Assembly (NCBI RefSeq): GCF_000003855.2
Contig: NW_003101680.1
Location: 62,001 to 126,000 of the forward strand
DNA from: Blastomyces gilchristii SLH14081
Lineage: Eukaryota; Ascomycota; Eurotiomycetes; Onygenales; Ajellomycetaceae
DNA length: 64,000 nt
Direction: 5' to 3'
Below, one piece after another: positions 11,581 through 22,599 of this stretch. The notes under the pieces are model-generated. The model ran no database searches. It saw nothing but the letters and a program-made list of their open reading frames with translations, and was not told the DNA's origin. A program made the position numbers and the translations under genes. The first letter of the stretch is position 1; every line of letters starts with the position of its first letter.

Positions 11581-11759
11581 TGTGGTTCGGAAGAACGTAC
11601 GACTGCCGGATAATAACGCGGCCGCTTCCGAACACGCTTCTGAACACGCTTATGAATGTAAAAGGGCTATAGCAGCCACCAATTAATTTAGTGTACAGTA
11701 TATAAGAAGCCAGTGTACACCTGTAATTGTATGCTGACTCAAGCAATCTTTGAATCACA
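11581..11759 (+). repeat. Gypsy-Xi 5' LTR
   Basis: 179 bp with ends TGTGGTTC and GAATCACA. The outer half keeps CpGs and a GCGGCCGC site; the inner half is depleted. The bases after it (TCTGATAGCATG, 11760-11771) could be a primer-binding site whose TGG became TGA; this is tentative. Confidence 0.92.
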
Positions 11760-12237
11760 TCTGATAGCATGTCTAAAAATCAGTGAGAAGTGCAGGCTTC
11801 TTCAGAGCATGATAATTTCATCTATGAAGTAATTTATAGTTATCATGTCAGTGTGGTTCTAGAATGTCTCAAAAGATAGTGTATGAAGAGTAGTGAGTGA
11901 AAGAGCATTTAATTGATACTGCTTTACTTGTTGAGGAAAAACTTCACACTCAGATGAATGTCATGTATGATGCATGAATAGATGAGATGTGACAAAGAAG
12001 ATAAGAGTGATGAATGAGATTTAAAGAAGTTCACTCTCTATCTAAAAGAAGAATAAAAAGAAGAGATGATCATCACTGAAGTCATATAATGATAATAGGA
12101 ATTATATAATAAGATAGCAATATAATAATATAGTAATATAATGATAGACATTCTATAATCAATGAGAAATCACTGAAATGAATATCTTTTCTAGTTAATA
12201 CAAATAACATTCTTCTCTGCTATCTGAACTGAAAGAT

Positions 12238-13042
12238 ATGCAGAACCTCTTACAGAGTTTACTTAAAGCAGTAAGAAAGACAGCTGAGATCACTGAACTG
12301 AAATTGAAGCTCTGTACATGTACAAGGATTCTAAATGAAATTGTGGCCTTGTGTATGCAATGACAGACTGAGGTGAAAGTCAAATAACAATTGACATTTA
12401 CTGCAGATCAAGCATTCACTATGAAGAGCTTCACTGATGCAATTATTATTATCAATAAGAATAGAGAAAATCAGATCTTAGATCTGTAGTGAGAGATTGA
12501 ATATTTACACAGACAGGTAACTGCACTGAATCTGAAGATTTCATCATAATTATTCACAATCTCTTCAGAAGTGTACACATCATCTGAGATCACTGTGCAG
12601 AATGAGAATTCAAGCATGAAATATATCAAACTGAAAGATCTGTCAGAGTCATCAAGCTTCAATGATGACTGAAAAAATGATGCTGCAATCAGCTGGCTAA
12701 GTCAGATGTAATCATATTATCAGATTGAATATGAACTTACAGACAGACAGTTAATAAAATTTCAACAAATCTTAAGATCTGCTATGTTTCTATGTGAAAA
12801 AGTGAAGTCATTATAAATAACTGATGAAAAGATGAATCTAACAGACTTGAAATAATATTCATTCTCATGAATATGAAATGAGTTTTTCAAATGAATCTTA
12901 TATAAATTTGAGAAAGTGAATATATGAGATAAGCATTATTAATGCTTCACTGAGTGTAGACAAGTAAGTAATCTTACATCATACTTCACACACTTCAGCT
13001 TATACTATCTTATATTAAATGAAGAGCTTTTAACATCTTTCT
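12238..13042 (+). pseudogene. Gypsy-Xi gag, N-terminal and capsid part
   Basis: Likely ATG at 12238 (MQNLLQSLLKAVRKTAEI), a coiled-coil helix, then a capsid segment with KLKDLSESSSFNDD, SWLSQM, YYQIEYELTDRQLIKF and a later NLTSYFTHFS, the pattern of the fungal Gypsy retrotransposon-gag fold (L-x-D-P-x-x-F-x-G ... WLxQMR). Reading requires passing several stops. The frame is interrupted at 13042 by a solo LTR and continues after 13361. The minus-strand copy in Gypsy-Xo (about 25870-25020) is intact at this junction. Confidence 0.8.
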
Positions 13043-13356
13043 TGTAGCGGGCTGCGCCCGATCAATCATATAGACTATTCCGAACACTTCATAGATTCCT
13101 ACCGCCCCATTCCCAATCGCCGATCCTCGGCCACCACGAACGTGTATGTTCCGATCGCCGATCCTCGGCCGCTACGAACACGCGTATATTCTTCCACCCC
13201 GAAGCACCACCACGTACACCACCACATACACGTATAAATATCCACTTCAATTGCTGATTCTCGCACTTTCTCTTTCTTTCCTTCTCTAATGTTTTTCTCT
13301 TTGTTATATAAGACCTATCAATATTACACCGATCTATTCGGTATAGGCCCCTTACA
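13043..13356 (+). repeat. Solo LTR of the Gypsy-1 family, nearly undamaged
   Basis: 314 bp from TGTAGCGGGCTGCGCC to CCCCTTACA, flanked by TTTCT at 13038-13042 and 13357-13361. The empty site is present in Gypsy-Xo (reverse complement near 25030: CATCTTTCTATTTACAG). It is rich in CG, CC and GG, unlike everything around it, and holds a 38-bp tandem duplication (GCCGATCCTCGGCC twice, about 13113-13190). It carries TATAAATATCCACTT and looks like a young insertion reduced by LTR-LTR recombination. Confidence 0.95.
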
Positions 13357-13361
13357 TTTCT

Positions 13362-13900
13362 GTTTACAGATCTTCATTCATAGTCTTATACCTGAGTTGA
13401 GAGTAGAATGAAAATGCTTAATCTCACAGTCAGTCATAGTGAAGAAAGCATACAACATTCTCATTGTACAGAAATAAGTGAGTTAATTATGACAGAAAAT
13501 ACTGTAATTGAGTATGTCTCAGCAGAGAATGAGTAATCAGACTTCTACATCACAAGTTATACACTCAGATATAATAAATCTAGATCTGAATATCATTGCT
13601 AAAGCACTGAATTCTCTGAAAAAGAGATCTTCTGAGTGAAAATCTTGATATTATGAGTATCAAGCTTGCTTTAACTGCAGATGTCAAAATCATGATGCAA
13701 AGAATTACACACAGTGTATACAGTCAAGAGAAGTAAGAGAGTTAAAAAACTAGCAGAATCAGTGAGCTCAGAGACACTTGCTGATATTCTGTGAAAAGTC
13801 TTCAAAGTGAAAGAGATGCTCATGTTAGATGACTCTCTGAATTCTGTAAACATTAAGAGAAAGCAGACTTCTGAATGAAATGCAGACAAGAATGATAAAG
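13362..13900 (+). pseudogene. Gypsy-Xi gag, C-terminal part with CCHC zinc knuckle
   Basis: The frame contains ACFNCRCQNHDAKNYTQ at about 13664-13714: a nucleocapsid knuckle C-x2-C-x4-H-x4-C in which the last Cys is now Tyr (TGC/TGT to TAC). In the Gypsy-Xo copy (near 24700, minus strand) the same motif ends NC, so the knuckle was complete there. It sits between capsid and protease. In a live element it would bind genomic RNA. Confidence 0.82.
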
Positions 13901-13969
13901 CAGACACTTATCTCAATGTCTTGAGACCTGAAATGTTAATGTATAAGAGACACTTGAATAAGAATCAGA

Positions 13970-14340
13970 AGATGGCTGTAAAAGTGTTAGCAGACACAGA
14001 AGCTTCTACATAATATATTAATAATTATATAATCTGAAGACTGAAAGAGATTCACTGAGTGAAGAATCTCTGATACATAAGATTATCTGATAACTGATAT
14101 TTAATATTATCTGCAAGAGTAAGAGTTTCCTTACACTTCAGAGAATGATCTTACTCTATTTAAGCATGAGAGCTGCAGAATGTGAAATATGACCTTATTC
14201 TTAAACTTGATTGATTTTAAAGGTTCAATTCACAGATTCAATGATGTACATATCATATGCAGTTGACTGATAAGAAGAAAATGATTCATATGATTCTATC
14301 AACTGATATGAGAAGGACATTTCACACCTCTGATATAGAA
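13970..14340 (+). pseudogene. Gypsy-Xi aspartic protease remnant
   Basis: The segment KVLADTEAST followed by YINNYII fits a retropepsin active site D-T-G-A-S with Gly changed to Glu (GGA to GAA). It lies directly after the gag knuckle. A hydrophobic strand follows, and KYDLILKLD fits the downstream DxILGxDWL motif near 14190. The same segment in Gypsy-Xo reads VNTEAS. The gene is inactive. Confidence 0.75.
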
Positions 14341-14376
14341 GAGTTAAATCTGCTTACACACTAATAAGCAAAGAGA

Positions 14377-15250
14377 ATGATTTGTAAGATCTCATCTGAA
14401 AGCATTCTGTATGTCATACAGAATCTGAAAGTGAAGAAAACTAAGATAAAGAATATGCAGAAGGACAAGCATATGAAGAAGCTTCTGAAGAAGTATAAGA
14501 AGATCTTTCAAACAGATCTTTCACTGAAATTGCTGCTGAAACAAGGATTCATACATGAGATTGATATAGAGAATGCAAAACCAGTCAATCAGAATGCATA
14601 TTCTCTATCACAAACACATCTTGAAGAACAGAAGTGTCAGATCACAGATCTTCTAGAACATAGTCTTATATAATTCTCATCAAGCATGTGAGGCTTCTCA
14701 GTTCTATTTGTGAAAAAGACAGATGAGAAGTGATGAATATGTATCAATTATTGAGCACTCAACAAACTTATGATCAAGAATGAATATTCACTGTCATGAA
14801 TTCAACAACAGTTGAATATAGTTGAAAACACCTGATATCTATCAAAGATTGATCTTCTCTCAGAATACTGACAGATTCATGTGAATGAACTGTCAGTTCT
14901 GTGAACCATGTTTAATATACAATGAGAGAAGTTTGAATTTCTGACAATGTTATTCAGTCTGATAAATGCACCTATTATCTTTCAAACAATGATGAATATG
15001 ATTCTTTATAAACAGAATGAAATCTCATATCTTATATATCTTGATGATATTCTAGTCTTTTCAAACTCATATGATGAATATCTGAAGCATCTCAATGAAG
15101 TGCTTACAACTCTGACAGAGTATAAGCTCTATATCAAATTAACAAAGTATGTGTTTGAAATGAAAGAGTTGAAGTTTGTAGAATATGTAGTGAGTGATGA
15201 CTGTATACATCTCATTCTGAAGAAATTGAATATCATAGTGAATTAACTGT
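14377..15250 (+). pseudogene. Gypsy-Xi reverse transcriptase remnant
   Basis: Two long open pieces frame the RT. The first (14377-14673) has the pre-RT segment with LLLKQGFIHEIDIENAKPVN and LSQTHLEEQKCQITDLLEHS. The second (14947-15246) has LFSLINAPIIFQTMM, the catalytic YLDDILVFSNS at about 15036-15068 with both Asp kept, and LYIKLTKYVFEMKELKFVEY. Between them are LIKNEYSLSRI-type sequence and a stop-riddled KIDLL. This is a canonical Ty3/Gypsy RT, and the least damaged catalytic motif in the window. Confidence 0.9.
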
Positions 15251-15299
15251 AGCTAAGAAATGTACACTATGTACAACAGTTTCTTAAGTTGATCTCATA

Positions 15300-15900
15300 T
15301 TACTGCAGATTTATCAAGAATTTCACATGAATATCTGCATCACTCTCAGATCTCTTAAGAGAAATGAATACAAATCTGTGAAAGAAGAAGTTTTATTCAA
15401 TTATCTGAAATACTGTGTGTGAAGAGGCTTTTCTCACACTGAGAAAATGTATAATAATATTCTCAGTGCTTATTCAATCAGATTGTAATAAATCTTTCTA
15501 CATTGAGACAGATACATCTGAATGAGCTATCAAAAACACTCTTCTACAGATAAGTAAGCACAGCAAGCTGCACTCAGTGATGTATGATGGTAGAAAACTA
15601 TCAGACACTAAGCTCAATTTCTCAGTGTATAAAAAGAAATTGCTAGTAATCAAGTACATGCTGATATTGTGAGATAAATATATTAACAATGAGTATATAA
15701 TAATGATAATCATGAATCATAAAAGTCTTATCTATCTATAATCAATAATAAAACCTTTCAAATACTTAGCATATTGAATCTCAGAGTTTCAAGTGTATAA
15801 TCTTCATATTAAACACTGAAAGAGATTGAACACTGTAATACCTGATACAATCAGTCACAGACCTGATTTCATGAGTGAGAGTTCTGTGAATCAGATATAA
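15300..15900 (+). pseudogene. Gypsy-Xi RNase H domain remnant
   Basis: It follows RT with ETDTSEWAIKN-like sequence (first catalytic acid region), LHSVMYDGRKLSDTKLNFSVYKKKLLVIKYML and later NHKSLIYL plus QVYNLHIKHWK, all read through stops. This is the usual Gypsy RNase H order (LSPAExNYxxxxKELLAI ... DHKSL). The minus copy in Gypsy-Xo is at about 23050-22600. Confidence 0.8.
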
Positions 15901-15948
15901 GAGAAGTTTGTGTTAAATGTGCTGAGAGAATGCAAGGAATTGAAATGA

Positions 15949-17250
15949 GTGAATGCAATGATCTCTTGCTTGAAGAATGACAAGATATCAGATGACAAGT
16001 GTCTTGTAAAAGTAGTAGAAGAGATGCTTCTGAACTTCAAGCTGAGAAAATTGAAAAATGATGTTATGCTTTACTGTAATCTAGAATACACAGAAGCTCT
16101 CTACCTAGAACATTCATTTAAATACAACTTGATGACTCACATGCACAAGGAATTCAGTCACTTAGAAAGCTATGAACTCATGAGTGTACTTGAATCAAGA
16201 GCATACTGATCAAGCATGGCTGAGGACATTCAGATGTATGCTCATGAGTGTCTGAATTGCCAGATTGTGAAAGAATCTAAGAAAGAGTTAGAATGCAAGA
16301 AAGTGCAACATTAGATGAAGTGTATGATACAACTGTTTAAATGATGAGAGATGAATCTCATAGACATACTATCACAAACATCAAATGAAAATTGATGAAT
16401 AATCACTGCTATTGATTATGCTACTGACTGACCAGTCATGAAAGCAGTTTCAGAGATGACAGAGAAGGTGATGATGAAGTTCCTATATAATGAAATCTAT
16501 ATCAACTATGAAATACTGTGTGAGATTCTAACTGATAACAGTGTGAATCTTGTAGAAGAAGTGATGAAGCATTTTATAAGCCAGTTATAGACAAGACATT
16601 GTAGAACAACATCATATCATTCATGAATAAATGAGAAGATGAAACACTTGAATAGAATCTTGAGTAACATGCTGATGAAATATCTAGTGAGCAAGTCTAT
16701 GAGACTATGAAATGAATATCTCAGACAGATGCTATTAGTCACACAGATTTAACAGCATGCAGTCTTCAAGTATTCACCATTCTACCTGTTGTATGGATTG
16801 CATCTGTGCATCCCGGGGGATGCTTCAGAAAAGGTGAGAGAGGGAACAGTGATTGCGAATGCATCAGTTATGAATGCACCAGTTGCAGATGCAGCAGAAA
16901 CAGCTGTTACAGATGCAACAGTCACAGATATGAAATCAAGATTGAAAGAGATCAGCCACGCACATGCAAAAGCTAACAAGTTACTCCTGAACTGAGCAAT
17001 TCAATTGAAAGGAATATGAGACTCACTAGTTAAGAAATCAAGTCTCAAGATAGAAATATGAGTTCTTGTATACAATGAGAGTTCTGAGAAGTTTCAACCT
17101 AGATGATTTGAGCTCTATAAAATACTCAAATCACATTCTCTAAGAACTTATACATTGAAGGAATCAGAGGGACAGATCTTATACAACTTAATAAATGATT
17201 CATGACTTATAAAAGCAAAGATGCAAGACCTGAGCAGATTATAATTATTC
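15949..17250 (+). pseudogene. Gypsy-Xi integrase remnant (H2C2, core and C-terminal domain)
   Basis: The open piece 15949-16209 holds the zinc-binding region (MTHMHKEFSHLES) and continues as MYAHECLNCQIVK, completing H-x-H...C-x2-C. The core reads MNLIDILSQTSNEN, ITAIDYAT (first Asp), KFLYNEIYINYEI, EILTDNSVNLVEEV (second Asp) and ends near 16780 with a KYSPFYLLYGLHLCIPGD segment. A C-terminal strand (VLVYNESSEKFQPRWFG-like, KILKSHSLRTYTL) reaches 17250. Stops occur at Trp and Gly positions. A short CpG-bearing stretch (CATCCCGGGGG) at 16808 was spared. Confidence 0.88.
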
Positions 17251-17254
17251 ACAG

Positions 17255-17880
17255 CACTATTATCAGCATTGAAAAAGAAGAGACTTATAATTGAAAAGTC
17301 TTGTGAAGTAAGAGAAATCATAGACACTTATGAATCAGATAATCTCACTTATTCTGATCTTTCCATGATTATAAGGAAAGAATGGGAACAAATGAAGAAA
17401 TCAGATAAATGTCACACTTCAATAAGTGATGAGACTGTAGCTGATTGTATGATAATGCACTGCAGACAGTGAACACAATGTGATAAAGAGCAGTCTCAAA
17501 GCAGCAGACTTGCATGTGAGTCAGATTGTAGAAGAAAAAGAAATTCAGAGTTGAATTTGACTGTTTATATCAGTTTAATCATGAAGATAACAGAGGATGA
17601 ATCATCTGAAACATCTGTGAATATGTGAGATCAAGTCATCTCAATCTCTGAAGACACTCAGAGATTGAGTGAGATTAGTTTTAATAAGCTGTTTACTGTA
17701 GTGATCTGAGTGAGTGAAGAGAGACAGTATAATATATGAGACAGAATTATAAAAGATGAAAGCTGCTGAATCTAGTCACTGAATGCTGTATTATATAGAG
17801 ATTGTGTAAGAGTAGTGACTAGCAGACAAAGAAAAAGTGTAAGAAAAGAGAAATGAATTGATCATCAACTGTAAGAGTTA
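17255..17880 (+). pseudogene. Gypsy-Xi polyprotein C-terminal extension, unrecognised
   Basis: An open piece (17269-17472) and its continuation read EKSCEVREIIDTYESDN, SMIIRKEWEQMKKSDK, then a Ser/Glu-rich acidic stretch and SRQRKSVRKEK. It is collinear with the minus copy at about 21190-20530. It belongs to the pol frame by position and strand, but I recognise no domain. It ends about 110 bp before the 3' end of the antisense gene, so the two are convergent. Confidence 0.5.
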
Positions 17881-17990
17881 GTTATAAAAGACAAATATTA
17901 TTATACATATCTCATTCATTTTCATACATCACATATTTAATCTATTTCCAACATCATATCATCTGAAAAACATCAAAAACAAAGAAAATC

Positions 17991-18407
17991 TCAAAACTGA
18001 AGATCTGTAAGAAATTTGAGAGCTGCAAGCTGCTCTTGTAATAACACTGTGTATGTCTCTGATTCCTCTACTGCTCTATGTACAATATTAATGTCATTTA
18101 TTGCAAGATTGGCTGAAATGCTAATATAGAAATGTGTATATGTACACATAGAAAAATTGGAGAAGAGTGTGAGACTCACAGGACCAGAAGTCAGAGCAGA
18201 GAGAATGAAGATAAAAGAAATGAAAGAAGGAGAAGACACAGAACCAGATGAACAATGATGAAAGTCACTCAGAGCTGAACACTTATGACTCAGTGTGTAC
18301 ATCACCTTCCCTGCAGAAGAGGGAGAGAAAGTGATAAGAGAAGCTTGAGAATGAAAGAGAGTAGTCTTGACAGTGTTATCATCTTCAATTAAAATGACCT
18401 CTGACAC
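17991..18407 (-). pseudogene. Antisense gene of Gypsy-Xi, last exon-like segment
   Basis: An uninterrupted 138-codon minus frame. It starts in a Ser/Thr/Pro-rich part (SLITFSPSSAGKVMY) and ends in a helix with heptad-like hydrophobics (INIVHRAVEESETYTVLLQE, LAALKFLTDLQF). It spans the site where Gypsy-Xi split Gypsy-Xo, showing the natural uninterrupted sequence. The Gypsy-Xo counterpart (20211-20416, plus) keeps the same frame with only scattered changes. An intron-like GTGAGTGTTC...GCTTCAG separates it from the Cys-rich segment upstream. No known family is recognised. Confidence 0.6.
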
Positions 18408-18428
18408 TGAAGCAACTAAGAACTATTA

Positions 18429-18701
18429 TTAGTGTATGAAACTGTAAAAGCAGATATAACAATTACTGAATGAACACTCACTGACCTTAGAATTATATAT
18501 ACAATTACAACACACACAAGACTTCTCAGAAAGAGAGAGAGAGATAGAGAGAAATGCAGAAAGTAGAATGCAGTGTGTGAATAGCTCATTCTTATAATGA
18601 TATTTCAGACAAGGTGTACAAGCCTCATATCTGTGAGTGTAAAAGAGTATGACATCTGCATTTCTGTTTCTGAAAACACAGATATTCTTCACCTGCATCA
18701 T
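18429..18701 (-). pseudogene. Antisense gene of Gypsy-Xi, Cys-rich segment
   Basis: A 90-codon frame with the cysteine/histidine pattern EACTPCLKYHYKNELFTHC and, after about 20 residues, SCVCCNC. The spacing suggests a metal-binding fold (C-x2-C ... H-C ... C-x-C-C-x-C), but it does not match a family I can name. It is followed by an intron-like GTGAGT. In Gypsy-Xo the first half of this segment falls in the assembly gap; the second half is present at 11159-11260. Confidence 0.5.
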
Positions 18702-19028
18702 GAAGTCAGATAATAAATATCAGAGAATAGACTGATATGAGTCAATTATTTCAAAAGTATTCATCAGAGCAGATGTACTCACAATATTGAATTTGATAAT
18801 TATAAAAAGTTTCTTGATATCTGTGAATGCTATGACTTCATACACAATAAAACTTATAATGATTTTCTCTAAGAATAGAAAAATCAGTGTCAGAAAGAGA
18901 AGAGAAAAAAAGAAAGACTTATGATCTTAACACTGTTGAAGAGAGAAGTGATTCTCTGATATAAATGAATAATTATCTTATCATGAATATTTAAAATGAA
19001 TGTAATAATCAGTGTTCATAACTGAGCT

Positions 19029-19496
19029 TCAGATAGTTATGTTATACACAGTCTTCATACAATAAATTATTCTAGAGATTGACAAGAAGGGCAGAAGTGT
19101 CTGCACTGAGAAATGTGATTTATTAAGTCTATGCAACATCTTCTTGAAATGAGAAGAGCTAGTAATGAAAGCAGAGACAGCAGAATCAGAGAAAGCAGAA
19201 GTAACAGAAGTGAGAGTCACAGGAACAGAAGTAGCAGAAGCAGAAGAATCAGACACAGAGACAGATGTAGAAGATTGAGAAGAAGTAGCAGAGAAAGAAA
19301 CAGAGAGAACAGAGAGAGATATAGAAGACTCAGCTATACATGATATAAGCAATTCCTTCATTATCATGTTCTTCAAGTTCTCAATCAATGATTCAACATT
19401 GAGATTATAATTATTGATGAATATGAATCTGTCAATGTATGAAGATTCTATATAAATTAAAACAAATATATCAGCATCTGCAGTCATGTAAAACAA
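19029..19496 (-). pseudogene. Antisense gene of Gypsy-Xi, N-terminal segment
   Basis: ATG at 19487 opens MTADADIFVLIYIESSYIDR, then NLNVESLIENLKNMIMKELL, a long Ser/Thr/Val tract (SSTSVSVSDSSASATS) and HFKKMLHRLNKSHFSVQ. The frame stays open for 155 codons in a region where pol is full of stops. The Gypsy-Xo copy (10251-10637, plus) starts at the equivalent ATG and stays open through the Ser tract. A pyrimidine-rich stretch lies upstream (19560-19900, minus), as expected of a fungal promoter or 5' UTR. Opposite-strand Arg/Ser frames here are shadows of the TCT-rich tract. Confidence 0.55.
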
Positions 19497-20027
19497 TCAG
19501 AAAACATGATCAGAAAAACATAATCAGATGTCTGCTGAAAAAAAAGAGAGTCAGAGATATATAAAGAGATAAAGAAGATGTATCATTCATGATAGTATAT
19601 TCTAGTAATTGTTAGAAGATAAACAAGTCTCAGTCATGTTTCATAATGTGTTACACTTACTACTAATAAACTGCCTGATATGAGCACTATGATAATGCTT
19701 GTTGTGAGAATGAGAGATCATTGTCAGAAATGTATATAATGTGATAAATAAACAGATAGAAAGTGTTGAACAGAAGAAGAGATAGAAATCTTAAATAAGA
19801 TAATGATATTAGATGATGATGATGATGAAGAAGATGATTGAAGAATGAAAAAAGTTAGTGAATGAGTAATATAATATAGTGAAAGTTTCTTTATAAGAGT
19901 GTACACATAATACTAGCTGAATCAGAGATAGACTACATGATCATGAATGCTAGTGACGCGCTAATCCGCATGAAGCTAGAGTGTATATCATGATCATGTG
20001 AGTGTGACTGAATCTGGTGAGAAAGAA

Positions 20028-20206
20028 TGTAGTTCAGAAGAATGTACAATCACTGAATAATAACACAGCTGCTTCTGAACATGCTTCTGAACACACTTAT
20101 AAATGTAAAAGGGCCATAGCAGCCACCAATTAATTTAGTGTACAGTATATAAGAAGCCGGCGTACGCCTGTAATCGTACGCTGGCTTAAGCAACCTTTGA
20201 ATCACA
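20028..20206 (+). repeat. Gypsy-Xi 3' LTR
   Basis: 179 bp with ends TGTAGTTC and GAATCACA. The outer (right) half keeps GCCGGCGTACGCC and CGTACGC; the inner half has lost its CpGs. The purine tract GGTGAGAAAGAA precedes it. Confidence 0.92.
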
Positions 20207-20210
20207 CTAG

Positions 20211-20416
20211 TTCTGCAGGTCTCATGCTCTTCTTCAATTTTTCTATGCATACATGTACACATTTCTATATTGACATTTCAGCCAATCTTGTGATAAATGA
20301 CATTAATGTTATACACAGAGTGATAGAGAAATCAGAGATGTGTACAGTGTTATTATAAGAGCAGCTTACAGCTCTTGAATCTCTTACAGATCTCAAGTTT
20401 TGAGATTTTCTTTGTT
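20211..20416 (+). pseudogene. Antisense gene of Gypsy-Xo, last exon-like segment
   Basis: The frame reads THFYIDISANLVINDINVIH and a helix ending TALESLTDLKF, matching the end of the Gypsy-Xi antisense gene. It is the continuation of 11576 after removal of Gypsy-Xi. One stop (CAA to TAA type) lies in the helix. Confidence 0.58.
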
Positions 20417-20529
20417 TTTAGCATTTTTCAGGTGATGTGATGTTGGAAATAGATTAAATGTATAGTGTATGAAAATGAATGAGATGTGTATGATAATATT
20501 TGTCTTTTACAGCTGATTTTTATAGTTAA

Positions 20530-22450
20530 TAATCAATTCATTTCTCTTTTCTTACACTTTTTCTTTGTCTGCTAATCACTACTCTTATGTGATCTCTATA
20601 TGATACAGTATTCAGTGACTAGGTTCAGCAGCTTCTATCTTTTGTAATTCTGTCTTATATATTATACTGTCTCTCTTCACCTGCTCAGATTACTACAGTG
20701 AATAGTTCATTAAAACTAATCTCATCTGATCTCTGAGCATTCTCAGAGATTGAGATGACTTGATTTCACATGTCTGTGAATATTTCATATAATTCATTCT
20801 CTGTTGTCTCTGAAATTGAACTGATGTAAACAGTTAAATTCAACTCTGAATTTCTTTTTCTTCTATGATCTGACTCATATACAAGTCTGTCACTTTGAGA
20901 CTGCTCTTTGCTGTGTTGCATTCACTGTCTGCAGTGTGTTATTATATAACTGACTACAGTCTCATCACTTATTAAAGTATGATATTCATCTGATTTCTTC
21001 ATTTCTTCTCATTCTTTTCTTGTAATTATGAAAAGATCAGAATAAGTGAGATTATCTAATTTGTAAGCATCTATGATTTCTCTTACTTTATGAGACTTTT
21101 CAATTATAAGTCTCTTCTTTTTCAACACTGATGATAGTGCTGTGAATGATTATAATCTGCTCAGGTCTTACATCTTTGCTTTTATAAGTCATGAATCATT
21201 TATTAAGTTATGTAAGATCTGTCTCTCTGATTTCTTCAATGTGTAAGTTCTCAGAGAATGTGATTTAAGTATTTTATAGAGCTTAAATCACCTAGATTGA
21301 AACTTCTCAGAACTCTCATTGTATATGAGAACTCACATTTTCATCTTGAGACTTGATTTCTTAACTAGTGAGTCTTATATTCTTTTCAATTAAATTGCTT
21401 GATTCAGGAGTAACTCATTATCTTTTGCATGTGTATGACTGATCTCTTGCAATCTTGATTCTGCATCTGCAACTGTTGTATCTGCAACAGCTGTTCCTGC
21501 TGCATTCACAACTGATGCATCTGCAACTGATGTGTTCACAACTGCTGTTCTCTCTCTCACCTTTTCTGAAGCATCTCTCAGAATGCGCGGATGCAATTCA
21601 TACAACAGGTAGAATGATGAATACTTGGAGACTGCATGCTATCAAATTCATGTGACTAATAGTGCCTGTCTGAGATATTCATTTCATAGTCTTGTAGACT
21701 TACTCACTAGATATTTCATCAGCATATTGCTCAAGATTTCATTCAAGTGTTTTATCTTTTCATTCATCTGCAGATGATATAGCATTGTTCTACAATATCT
21801 TATCTGTAACTGGTTCATGAAATGCTTCACTGCTTCTTCTACAAGATTCACACTGTTATCAGTTAGAATCTCATGCAGTATTTCATAGTTAATATAGATC
21901 TCATCATGTAGAAACTTCATTATCATCTTCTCTATCATCTCTGAAACTGCTTTTATAACTGGCCAGTCAGTAGTGTAATCAATACCAGTGATTATTCATC
22001 AATTTTCATTTAGTATTCACAGTAATATATCTATGAGATTCATCTCTCATTGTTTAAATAATTATATTATACACTTTATCTGATGTTGCATTTTCTCACA
22101 TTCTAATCCTTTCTTAGATTCTTTCATAACCTGGTAATTCAGGCACTTGTGAGCATACATCTGAATGTTCTCAGCTATGCTTGACTAGTATACTCTTGAT
22201 TCAAGTACACTCATGAGTTGAGGGCTTTCTAAGTGACTGAATTCCTTGTGCATGTGAGTCATTAAGTTATGTCTAAATGAATGTTCTGAATAGAGAGCTT
22301 CTGCATATTCTAGATCATAGTAAAGCATAACATCATTTTTCAATTTCCTCAGCTTAAAGTTCAGAAGTATCTCTTCTACTACTTTTACAAGATACTTATC
22401 ATTCAATATCTTACTGTTCTTCAAGTGAGAGATTATTGTATTCACTTATT
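20530..22450 (-). pseudogene. Gypsy-Xo integrase and C-terminal extension remnant
   Basis: Minus-strand mirror of 15949-17880. Open pieces hold the zinc-binding region (22445-22185; LMTHMHKEFSHLES), the core (21938-21684; KFLHDEIYINYEI, EILTDNSVNLVEEAVKHF) and the segment ending LHPRILRD (21605-21390). The C-terminal extension runs to about 20530. Catalytic residues are readable but stops remain at Trp/Gly sites. Confidence 0.82.
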
Positions 22451-22599
22451 CTGATTTCTTACACTCTTTCAGTGTGTTTAATGTGAACTTTTCTTATATC
22501 TGATTCACAGAATTCTCACTGATAAAATCAGATCTATAACTGATTGTATCAGGTATCACAGTATCTGATCTCTTTCAGTATTTGATATGAAAATTGTAT

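Larger units (their letters stand above)
11581..20206 (+). mobile_element. Gypsy-Xi: inner Gypsy-X element nested in Gypsy-Xo
   Basis: Direct 179-bp LTRs (11581-11759, 20028-20206), TSD CTAG at 11577-11580 and 20207-20210. Gypsy-Xi's own uninterrupted antisense gene gives the empty-site sequence around 18180, confirming the insertion point. The plus strand reads gag (CCHC), protease, RT, RNase H, integrase, integrase tail, then a gene on the opposite strand, a purine tract (GGTGAGAAAGAA, 20016-20027) and the 3' LTR. It is inverted relative to its host copy. Confidence 0.93.

Noticed and set aside
9532..11759. A 2.2 kb non-autonomous DNA transposon with 180-bp terminal inverted repeats
   Set aside because: The 179-bp repeats at 9532 and 11581 are inverted, but TSD analysis pairs 9532 with 26303 (ATTA) and 11581 with 20028 (CTAG), both in direct orientation. 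They are LTRs of two nested elements.
19131..19343. Arg/Ser-rich frame resembling an RS-domain protein (also 10395-10589 on the other strand)
   Set aside because: It is the complement of the TCT-rich Ser/Thr tract of the antisense gene; the Ser frame is longer and has a conserved ATG in both copies.
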